Shown piece by piece: positions 34,801 to 46,800 of a DNA stretch of 64,000 bases (positions within the stretch are counted from its first letter, which is position 1; each line of letters starts with the position of its first letter). This stretch comes from Scolanthus callimorphus (Eukaryota > Cnidaria > Anthozoa > Actiniaria > Edwardsiidae). The notes beneath the pieces are model-generated. The model ran no database searches and had not been told where the DNA came from. It saw nothing but the letters and a program-made list of their open reading frames with translations. The translations under genes and the position numbers were made by a program. Where the stretch lies: contig CM066914.1 of the NCBI GenBank assembly GCA_033964015.1, forward strand, positions 20,681,023 to 20,745,022, written 5' to 3'.

Positions 34801-37800
34801 GTGCCCTTGTGAAGAAAATGCCGTTTAAGATACCCCATCTCGTCTCTTGGCAATGCTTTGGTAAGTTCCCTGCGCCAGCCCTCGTATGCATTCAGTACCG
34901 CGATGTGATCGCTGTTAGTCTTATTAGCAAAACTTACACGTATCTGTTAGAAGAAAAAGGATAAAATAGGGCAACAATTGTCTGGTTATCGTCGCGATGG
35001 AAGCCATATGACGGTACAAGGACGAAACGGGACAATGACATGATTGGCTTAGACGGTTTGAGTGGCAGAAAAGTGGCCAATCAGTGTAGATGGGGCGGGG
35101 AGTGTTGCGTGACTCCGATCCGGGCGGCTGAGAGGAGACTACAATCAGTGTGTGTGTGAAAATGCAAAGTTAGTCTTGTTAGTCTTATTAGCAAAACTTA
35201 CACGTATCTGTTAGAAGAAAAAAAGGATAAAATAGGGCAACAATTGTCTGGTTATCGTCGCGATGGAAGCCATATGACGGTACAAGGACGAAACGGGACA
35301 ATGACATGATTGGCTTAGACGGTTTGAGTGGCAGAAAAGTGGCCAATCAGTGTAGATGGGGCGGGGAGTGTTGCGTGACTCCGATCCGGGCGGCTGAGAG
35401 GAGACTACAATCAGTGTGTGTGTGAAAATGCAAAGAAAGAATTGTTGTAAAGTATGCAAGGCACCACAGGCCCAATGGCCCCTAAGTTTCTCTGAAATTT
35501 AGGGGCTTGAACAAAAATGTTGTTCATATGCATACATGCATATGCCGTTCAAAAACCTAGGGACCCGTCCAGGCATTCCAGTGACATCATGATATTATTC
35601 ACAGTAAGGTGCAACTGAACTACACTTTGACGACGTCTAGGGAAGGTTGTATTGAGCGCACATAGCGATGCACTTGGCACATGACATTGTATTTTTAGCG
35701 CCTGCGAGATTTTTGGGCAAATTGCGCAGGCCGCGTGCCAATCCTAACCCCTAAGTTCCTAAGAGATTTGACTCTCACGCATAATTGATCACAAACTCTC
35801 ATTCACTTTGAACATGTTCAAATTCAATATGAGAGTTGCTGTTAGTTTGCCGCTTGATCACAACTCCAGTACACATGAGAGAATGATAATCAACTCTCAT
35901 CGAAACAATTATTGATGTGAGACATTTACGCTAGTGAGGCTCACCCTGTCTGCTGCTTTCTTGTCGTTAGCCATCGGGATAACAAACGGATCCTTGTATC
36001 CCAGAAAAGCGGCTATCGTCAGTACTGGATTGAGGCACCTACAGGAAAAATAAACCACCAGATGATGAGAAAATTGGACTTTTCCGAAACAACATAAAAA
36101 CACAGCTCACGCCGGCTTGCTACCTCCATAGTGGGAAAAACTGAATTTCCCATGGCACAAGAAATTGAAGTGTTCGGAATTCACATCGGAATTCATGTAT
36201 AGCCATGGGGAAAGCCGAACACTTCCCATTTTCTGCAGAAAGCCATTCATAGGAAATGCTGCATTTCCCATGAATGGATTTCTGTAGATATTTCCTGTGA
36301 GTAGCTGTAGGCCCAGCCCCAGCAATGTCACTTTTTCGTGAACGGCCTTTGGTGGGCCACTTGTTGGGAAATGAAGGAAACAAGTCTACTAAAATTCATG
36401 ATATTTTAGCGACACAATGGCTGATTGCATTTTTAAACCGCACCGAGGGGGGGGGGGTTGAGGACCAACGGAAAATTTTCCAGGGGGGTTGTATTGGACT
36501 CTGGAAATTCCACGGGAGGGGGTGTGTCTGGAGATTGGAAATTCCAAGGGGAGGGGTAAAAAAGGTGACTTTCCATGGCCATTTTATCCAAAAATAGATT
36601 TTCCAGGGGTATATTGCCGGAAAAAATGGAAATTCCAGGGGAGGGGTCCATTTTGAGGTTGGAACGTTCAAGGGGAGGGGGTCTGTTTCACGAGGGTCCT
36701 CAACCCCCCGGTGCGGTTTAAAAATGCAATCAGCCAATTTGCATGACGGCTAGTAAGTCGCTTAATTTTTTTCCCTAGAGGGCACGGTAACGAATTCTAC
36801 TTTATAATTGATTCTTAGAGCATGCGCGCGCGGGCGATATTTTCATTTATTTTTTCAGCGGTCAGGAATCCATCAAATTAATTACGCGCTCTGATTGGCT
36901 TGCAAGCGGTCCGGCTCGCGCGCACGCTAATTTCTGTTAAAGTTTTATGCTGTTTCACCTCCGGTCTCGGTCAGTATTTTCAAGACCTCGGTCACGGTAT
37001 TTCACGATCCGGACCACCCTGCCGGTAAATAACATATATATCTTTAGGTCACGCTAACCATTTGCGCGCGCTTGTTTTCATCAAAACTTTTTTAGAGTTG
37101 GGAAAAGAAATAAACTTCCGTACAGGGAAAAACTGTGACCTCGGCCTGAAAATGTTGACCTCGGCCTCGGCGTCGGTCAACATTTTCCCGCCTTTGACAC
37201 AGTGTTCCCCTATACGGACCTTCCAGCCGTAACATATATGTATCTAGTCGCCAGAGCCTTCTTATAAACATACACATTATCGTGGCTATCATTACTGCCA
37301 TTTTCATATACTGCGAACCCATTTACATTGGCTGATTGCATTTTTAAACCGCACCGGGGGTTGAGGAACTAAAGACCCCCTCCCCTGGAATTTCCACTCG
37401 TGAAACAGACCCCCACCCCTGGAATTTCCATTTTTTCTGGCAAAATTCCCCTGGAAAAACTATTTTTGGATCAATGTCCCTGGGAAGTCACCTTTTTACC
37501 CCCTTTCCACAGAGTCTCCAGACACACCCCCTCCTCTGGAATTTCCAGAGTCTAATACCTCCCCCCCTGGAAAATTTTCCGTAGTTCCCCCCCGTCCATC
37601 ATTGAAGTTTCGTTTGCATTCCTCAAAGCCTGTGTTAAATCATCGAGAATTGTTCACTCGTTTGATTGACGGAAGCCAAACCGCGGTTTGTTAGTTGGCG
37701 TAGAGTTCGCAGAATAATGGCAGTAATATTTTCTGTACCTGTAAATGCAGGCGTAGATGATCATTTTGGCGATTCTTGGGTCGACAGGTAAATTCGCCAT

Positions 37801-40800
37801 CTGCTCACCTAGAAGGGTGAGGTTTTCCTGTAATCATAGAGCAAATATCAAAAGAATGCAGTAAGACCACCAACACCTAGCCAATCATTAACGGAAGCAA
37901 TCACAAGTTGCTGCTGAATGGTTACCTCGTCAGCCAATCACAAGCCAAGTAAAACCACTATCACTCATTGAACACGTGACTGGCTTCTATGTAAGCCAAG
38001 CCAAGTGCAACCACTATCACGCGGTGAGCACGTGATGACTTAATGCACAGCTGCGTCTGATTGGTTGACAGAAATGAGGGACCAATGAGAGTAAACGCAA
38101 ATACAAATAATTTTCGACACTCATCTGAAATCCGCTCTAAAGCAGGGATCAAACGGCGATGAGATTTGATGAGAGCTAATGAGAGTTCCAACTGTCATCC
38201 ATTCTCATCTACTCTCAGGAGAAGAGATCAAATGGTGATGAGAGTTGATGAGAGTCCGCGTGAGCACTAGCACCCATCCTTTCCACGGAGGAAAGCCTGC
38301 AGATCTTTGGAACCAAATGAACCAGCAGTTCTTTTAGCGGCAGCTGCTGACTACAGAACTCTCATCCGCGCGATCAAACGGTAAACAACCATCGACTCTC
38401 ATGAAAACTTTGAACATGTTCAAAGTACACGAGAGTCGATGAGAGTTCGCGATCAAACGGGAAAACTCTCATCACCTCTCATTAGGTCTTATCAACTCTC
38501 ATCACCGTTTGATCGCGCCTTAACACTTAGTATAAGCAGAAACATATAACTTAGTCGAAACATGTAACCGTGAACCATGCTGTGGATTATTGGTGGCCAG
38601 TTTATGACCTTATTTGGTCAAAAATGAACTCTCGACTGCTAACCCAAACAGGTTTTCCCTTCATATATTTCATTTTGCTCAAATAAAGCAGAGCAACAGT
38701 GGTTATTAATAATATACTAACATTTACCATCTTGAAGTCCTGCAACAACATTATTTTCAAAATCTGTTCAATTGTTTATTCTGCGAATATTCCGCAGCTT
38801 GGCACTAAGCAATGTATGTTTGTTACATGTTTCAACTCGCTTATATGTTTCTGGTATAAGCGAAGTTCATTTGCTATTGTTTCTTTGCTACGCTGATATA
38901 AGCATTATTGTTTTCATGAAACGTTCTCGTCTAGTTTACGGTTTATTGCAATGACTTCTGCTCGGTCTCTGTACCTTGTCATCCATGGCTCCGAGTTCTT
39001 GTAAAAGAGCAATCCCATTTCCCACTGCAATTATAGGAACAATGCATACATGTGAGGTAAAAAGGCTGATTAGTGGCAAAAAGAACTGCGTGTTAACATA
39101 AGGGCAAAGTGACTCGTTTGTAAAGCCCGGTTCTCACTAGGATGCAAGCACAAGCATAAGCATAAGAACAGGTGAGGACATACACGACGCAAGCATAAGC
39201 ACAAGCGCAAGGCCGACTCAAAGGCCGGTTTACACTTGCGATTTTTGTTACATTTGTCGCGGCGATTTTTCTCGCGCGAGTTGCAATTCCATCTCTCTCA
39301 TTTTTAACGAGATGCAAATCCGGTGCGATTTCTGTGCTCTCTTTTCTTCAAATCGCATCAACGTAGAAAGAGTTTCGAACATGTTTGAAATCTCCGCGAT
39401 ATCACCCGACAAAAATCGCGGCAGGTCGCACCGAGTTGCACATAGTTTACATTAGTGATTTTGAGTTGACGCGTACGTGCGAGAAAAATCGCCGCGACTC
39501 GCGCGACAAAAATTGCTAGTGTAAATGGGCCTTAAGAAGAACAAAAATTGTGTTTGTGCTTGCATCGCAATGAGACGCTCAAAACGCAAGCACAAAACTT
39601 CCCGCCAATCAGCGTCCCGCCCGGCACCAGGTCCTCTCGTTCGAAACTCACAAGACTCCAAGATGACATGGGCTACCAGGCCTCTTTTTACGTTTGGCGT
39701 GGTGAAATGGAAACGAAAATTACATTTGCGCATGCGTGTATTCTTAAGCTTGCGTCGTGCATGTCCTCAACCATTCTCGTACCCACAGCTCCCCGGCTCG
39801 CTCCTCGCAGGGGAGGCTCTGGTGACATCCATTTGAGGACCGTTGCTGATTGGCTGGTTTGAATGTTGGTGCATGCGCAGAAATATCTTTCTCTCAACGG
39901 CTCTGTATCAAATCTCGCGCATGCGTCAGTGGCTGTCACCAGAGCCTCCCCCGCGAGAAGACGAGCCGGGGAGCTCTGGGTAAGAGAATGGTCCTCAACT
40001 GTCCTTTGCTCGCGCTTGCGTCTTAGTGAGGACCAGGATTAAGAGGTACCGAAAACCAGTTTTATGGGTTTTAACATTTAGGGTTGTTGACTGAAATATT
40101 GCTCAATTATCGCCACAAAAACAGCCTCCACTCTTGAAAAGAGGCTACTAAGAATGCGATTCTCGCTCGCTAAAGTAAAGGCCGGAGGCCGAGGTCAACA
40201 TTTTCCAGGCCGAGGTCACAGTTTTTCCCTATACGGACCGACCTAAAGCCGGTAAATAAGTTATTTATTTTTTTCCAACTCTAAAAATTGATTTTCTCGC
40301 TGAAAAAAGGCGCGCGCAAATGGTTACCGTGACCTAGGTCAGAGATTGGAAACTATCCCCCCCCCCCCCCCGCGCGCTCTGAGAAACACTCAGAATGCAG
40401 AATTCGTTACCGTGCCCTCTAGGAAAAAAAAGACGATATTTCTTCGTGATCTCGCAGGATAATGGTTAAGTTCTTTGTCGATAGTCACTCACCAGTGGAC
40501 TGCTTGGGCGGGTCGAGCGCTTTGGACAGAAACTCAGAAACCTTCACTCGGGACGCCGTTTCTGTATACGAAATAACGAGTAGTCTGAGTACATGGCGAA
40601 AAAAAGTTACATCCAAACTCCTTGTTTATGTTCAGACACATAGTGCAAACAGAACACTGATCAACGAAAGTTGCCACATGACATTCATCAAGGCAAACCT
40701 TGAACCTTATCTCACCTTGGCTTGCAGAACTATTTCCTCTAAAGGCATGCGCAACATCTCTGCCTGACTGTAGCGCTCTGAAAATAACACAAAAATTGCA

Positions 40801-43800
40801 CACACAGTTATCGGGCCAGTTATCGATGAAAACGCTGCGATATGGTGACGATGAAGATGATAATGATGAAGGCGATGATGGCAACAAATGATTTAAAAAA
40901 CCTACTAGACGATTATCCACTACAGTGACCTCTTTTGACCGGCCACCTTCGGCCACCACCGAGCCAAGTGGTCGCTTAATAGAGGTTGGCCGCTTAATGG
41001 AGGTCGTACAAGAAAAGTAACGAAACTCACAAGATAACCATTAATTGCTAGATAATGCTATTATTGATCGAGAACTCGCTCTAGAAACTCTTTGAGAACT
41101 TTCTCTGTTGCACTGTAATTTCCGTTGAAACGACTTGCTTCTCAAAGAACCGAAATGCTTCTCAAGGAACCGACGCTGGATGTTTGAGTTACATTAGCGG
41201 CTTTTAAGCTTGTCACAACAAAGACAAAGAAGCATTTCCTGTGTTTATTTTTGTCACAACATTTTCTGTCACCAAAGTGCTATTAATTAAGAATCATTAA
41301 AAGTATTCTGTAGCCGCTTTATACAGGTAGAGGTAATAATAGCATTTGGGACCGGAAAATAGTGGCGGCGGCCGCTTAATAGAGGTGGCCGCTGAACAGA
41401 GGTATTTAAAAATACAGTACTTGAATGACAAATATTTAAAAATACAGTACTTGAATTTGGCCGCTTAATAGAGGTATCACTGTATTGTCCACAGCCCATT
41501 AAAAGGGGGAGTCAAATTATTTATCCCATTGCTTACCCATTTCGTAGAAGGTTCCTTTAGTGAACAGTTGAAGCAGTATCCAGGTTGGCACCTCCCAGCA
41601 CGCCCTCGTCTTTGTGTAACGCTTGCCTTAGACGTCCAACGAGTAGTCAGAGACGATACCTGTCATCACAAGTAACGAGTGCGAAATGTGAAAACTATCT
41701 GGCTCTAAGATATCACCAATTCCAAAAATAACAACTCGAAATAGCAAAGAATATTTTGTGAATGATATGGTGAAAATGAGATCAATTCTACTAGGATTGC
41801 AAAGACTTTCACGGATTCTTATTACAGCTTACATGAGGAAATATGAGTCATTTTCAGTCGGTCTACTTCAACCATTTTTCAAAAACCCGAATCAAATCCG
41901 AATTTTCATTCGCTCAAATCTCAGAAATCCTTCATGGAAATCGTTTGCACTTTTCCACGCTTCTTCCTTAAAGAGCCTCTGTCAGCCTCCATTTTGACAG
42001 CCTAGTAACATACCGAGACAGAGAAAGCATCCATTTCCATCGGCTGATTGAGGGAATGTAGTGTAATATTTGCGATTTGAATTAGATAAATGAATGATAA
42101 AACTTTGTTTTTAGAAGATTATTTCAAGATTTCTACACGTAATTCGTTGTATCATATCGACTGAAAACAATAACAATGGAGTGGCTGACAAGGGCTCTTA
42201 ACGAACCTTTTCTATATAGAGAATTTTTGTGTTTTTTGTAGTTCGTGACAAAAACATTGACCGTCTTCACCAGAGACGAATAAATCGTCGAGACGGACTG
42301 ATGAGATGAGAGAGGCAAGCACCATAACACTGCGCCACCCATGCCGGAGCACAGCGGTGAGAGGCAAGCACCATAACACTGCGCCACCCATGCCCGGAGC
42401 ACAGCGGTGGAGAGGCAAGCACCATAACACTGCGCCACCATGCCCGGAGCACAGCGGTGCGAGAGGCAAGCACCATAACACTGCGTCACCCATGCCCGGA
42501 GCACAAGCGGTGCGAGAGGCAAGCACCATAACACTGCGTCACCCATGCCCGGAGCACAGCAGTGAGAGGCAAGCACCATAACACTGCGCCACCCATGCCC
42601 GGAGCACAGCGGTGCGAGAGGCAAGCACCATAACACTGCGCCACCCATGCCCGGAGCACAGCGGTGCGAGAGGCAAGCACCATAACACTGCGCCACCCAT
42701 GCCCGGAGCACAGCGGTGAGAAGCAAGCACCATAACACTGCGCCACCCATGCCCGGAGCACAGCGGTGCGAGAGGCAAGCACCTAAAACTGCGTCACCCA
42801 TGCCCGGAGCACAGCGGTGCGAGAGGCAAGCACCATACACTGCGTCACCCATGCCCGAGCACAGCGGTGCGAGAGGCAAGCACCATAACACTGCGTCACC
42901 CATGCCCGGAGCACAGCAGTGAGAGGCAAGCACCATAACACTGCGCCACCCATGCCCGGAGCACAGCGGTGCGAGAGGCAAGCACCATAACACTGCGCCA
43001 CCCATGCCCGGAGCACAGCGGTGCGAGAGGCAGCACCATAACACTGCGCCACCCATGCCCGGGCACAGCGGTGCGAGAGGCAAGCACCATAACACTGCGC
43101 CACCCATGCCCGGAGCACAGCGGTGAGAGGCAAGCACCATAACACTGCGTCACCCATCCCGGAGCACAGCGGTGCGAGGCAAGCACCATAACACTGCGCC
43201 ACCCGTGCTTCCACCAATGTTCACCTTGTTTTCAGGATCGTATGTCTTCTCCTTCAGGTTCCCTGCATTCACCACATACACGATATCATCGATAGTGACA
43301 GACGTCTCCGCAAATATTGGTGGCAAGCACAATCTTACGACGCCAGGGGGAGGGCCTGCGACCAAGACGAAACATCAGTAAACCAAGCTACAACAGTGGC
43401 GGGTCCAGGGGGTTCCAAGGATTCCACGGAACCCCCCTTGAGCATCAGAACAATAAGGGTTTTATTGTGATACCCAGACCGCTTGCGGAAGAGCTCTCTT
43501 TAATATATTGCCCTATCAGTCTTCGAAGAAGTGAATAAGAAACGGAACCCCTCTTATCCGCCACTGTACAACATTATCGGCAAAAAAAATTCGTCAAAGC
43601 GCCATGAGCTTGCAATGAAACTAATGACCGGACCCAACTATTGATACTATTGGACCAACTATTGATACATCTAAAAGCCACTAATTCTCATAAGCGCCGT
43701 GTTTACAACTAATTCCAGTTTCGAATTATCTACTCTACCGCTGAATAGGAATCAACGGGCATAATACAGCAGGAGCCCGTCGGTATTCACAACTTGTCCT

Positions 43801-46800
43801 ACTTCAAATTGAGGCGCCTACTGTTTATGTGCTGTCAATGCCTATTCAGCTGTAGAGTAGAGAATTCGAAACTGGACTATTGTGACACCCGTGCAGGGGC
43901 GTAGCTAGGGGGATCCTGGGGTACACGTGCCCCCCCCCCCCCCCCCCCCCCGCTGTGGGGACAAAAAATACAGTAAACATTAGGAAAAAATCGGTTGTGA
44001 CCCCCCTTTGGGGACGGAAAAATGAAGTAAACATTAAGGTTGTGACCCCCCTTTCTGAAGACCTGACTACGCCCTTGCCGTGATGAGTCATAACCTGTCT
44101 ACCCAGCATCCAGAACATCAAGCGTTCGCTCTGCCCAGTGACTAGCCAAGCGCACGCCCTGAGCTTGACTTGTCGCTAAACAAGAGCGGCATTCAAGGCT
44201 CTGGATCCCGAGGGAACTCCCCTATCACTTTAGGGTATAAAAAGCACTCAAGTGCCAACCTTTAGGGGTGTCAGATATTCAAAGAGTCGTCGCCTATCAC
44301 TTAGGTGTCTAACGCTAATTGGTGCTCCATGGCAGGTTACTTCGTATGCCTTATTTGCTAGCTCTTAGGGTTAGCAATTTCATTGGCCAAACTCCTTGGG
44401 ATACATTTGCCCCAACGTATTTTAGAGGGAATACCCCCTACTCGAACCCTAGATCCATTGTATTACCTGTCAAAGACTTGGTGCTGATTTACCATAGAAA
44501 GCATGGAATGCAGTGGTAAGACTAGATGACGTTTCCTCTGAGGATCGAAAGGGAATGATGATATAAGGGCGTTGTGTAGATTATTTGATATAATTCAAAG
44601 TAACGAGCAGGCATCTCTTCTCATTAGTTGATTTGAAGAACAGGCCGCAATTTATTTTTTCAGCGGTCCGGTATCCATCAAATCGCGCGCTCTGATTGGC
44701 TCGCGAGCGGGCCGGAATCCTACGATCCAGACAAGAGGAGGTCTGTCAGTCTTCCCGTGAGCACCTGCGCGAGATTTTTTGAAACTACCCGCCAAAACGG
44801 ACAATGTTCCGGGAAAAAAGCGTGAAAACAGATCTGAAATCCCTCAATAAAATTCTCTTAAGACCACCATTATATGCAATCTGATAAGTATACATAAACG
44901 TTTATGAAATGAACTCGTGGTTTAGCTGAATTTTCACTTCATAATGTCAAGCAGGCGGAAAATAACAAGGGCGCAACTTTGCCGTCAAATCTCTGCACGG
45001 ACATTTTGTCCAGGCAATGGCTTTGTTTACATTTTTCATTAACCAAAATCTACTATTTCTAACCAATTGCCCTCTGATTTTATTGAGTATTATACTTAAG
45101 CAAATCGCTTTGATTTTAAATCTATTTCATTATCAGAATTGCCCTCTCGATTCTTGTTGAATTTGGGACTGGAAAGTAGACAACCGAAACAACGGTCGGC
45201 CTTCGTGAGCACTGCAAAACACGTTTGAAAACTTAAGTCTCGCTCGCCGTCACCACTCGCGAATGGGGTCGATCCTGAACTTAATATCTAAAAAAAATAT
45301 TCAAACGCGATACATTTATGCAATACAAAGTCCGGAAGGGTTTTTTAGCTATATTTTAAGCAATATCTAATGTCAGAAAGATATTTATTCGCCGAAAAAT
45401 ATGGAAAAATGTGAACAGAAAAGTGCTAGAGCTCGTGCGAAAAGCCGTTGTGATTGCGCGAGAGCGCGCGCTAATCTAAGGAGAATTGAGACTTCATCGA
45501 CGAAAATAAGCTTGCACTGCTTGTAAACAAACAAATCTGCTTTCTTCAAGCGACGACGGGAAAACAAAGTGTCACAAGACTTGCAAACATGCAGACATGT
45601 GAAACTTGTCAACATGAAGTTATGCTTCCGTTGACTTCATCGTAGCAGAGGTGCAAGATCATTTTTTCTGCGAGAAAGGCCGGAGCGCATAAATTTGTGA
45701 GCTTCACAAAATCCTCCTTGTTCAACTGCCGAATTGCGCGCGCGTCATCCGGCCATTTATAATATGGCTCAAAAGCGATGCATTATGGAAGACTGACAGA
45801 CCTCCTCTTGATCCAGACCCCGGGTCCAGATGAATCGCGCGCGCGCTAATTTCTGTGAAGTTTTATGCTGTTTCAGTGAAAGCAAAAAAAATAAATATAT
45901 TATTTACCGGCTTGGGTCGGTCCAGATCGTGAAATACCGTGACCTCGGCCTTGAGAATACTCGACCTCCGGTCTCGGTCAGTATTTTCAAGACCTCGGTC
46001 ACGGTATTTCACGATCCGGACCTCCCAGCGGTTATATAACATATATATGTACCTTGCCTTGGTTTATCGAGTATGACATAGTCTGTAGAATACTTATTTT
46101 GATAAAGATTCTCGAAGGAACTCGCGAGGGAAAAGGAGGGGGGAGGGAACTCACCTGTTCTGGTAGTAGTCTAAACATCAGTGTTTCGTTGACGTTCATG
46201 ATCTCGTCCCATCATCCCCGGTCAAAAAATATGGAGTCCCCCCCCCCTGGGGGAGGGAACTCACCTGTTCTGGTAGTAGTCTAAACATCAGTGTTTCGTT
46301 GACGTTCATGATCTCGTCCCATCATCCCCGGTCAAAAAATATGGGAGTCCCCCCCCCGGGGGGGAGGGAACTCACCTGTTCTGGTAGTAGTCTAAACATC
46401 AGTGTTTCGTTGACGTTCATGATCTCGTCCCATCATCCCCGGTAAAAAATATGGGAGTCCCCCCTGGGGGAGGGAACTCACCTGTTCTGGTAGTAGTCTA
46501 AACATCAGTGTTTCGTTGACGTTCATGATCTCGTCCCATCCGGCAAGAAAACATAGGATGGCGCCCTGGCGAAATATAACATGAATCTTGAACTTTCCTT
46601 AAAAGCAATAGCACAGAAAAATCGAATACCACTGACCATATCCATAAGAACTATAATGAAATTTATAAACAATTATTTAGCACATATTACCCAACCTTTC
46701 GGGTCTGAAGGTTCAACTTTGTCAAAAAGGCTGCTAAAATCTAGTAAACCATTTCTGTATCGCCTAGGGTGGTTGGAAGTGGTGGTTATACGGATGGGGG

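Larger units (their letters stand above)
39124..40040. mobile_element. Outer element of a three-level nested transposon
   Basis: The termini are inverted relatives (GGTTCTCACTAGGATGCAAGC at left; at right, read inverted, GGTCCTCACTAAGACGCAAGC). Two further inverted-repeat elements sit inside it at 39221-39534 and 39772-39990. Confidence 0.6.

Noticed and set aside
42133..43140. 335-codon open frame on the minus strand
   Set aside because: It runs through the 52-bp minisatellite and its sequence is the unit read in rotating frames. No start context and no domain.
43346..43360. An additional frame break before VLATNI in the helicase exon
   Set aside because: Reading PPPGVRK would need a missing base, but joining the upstream exon (phase 2) gives [15 protein letters not shown] with no correction, so no break is needed there.
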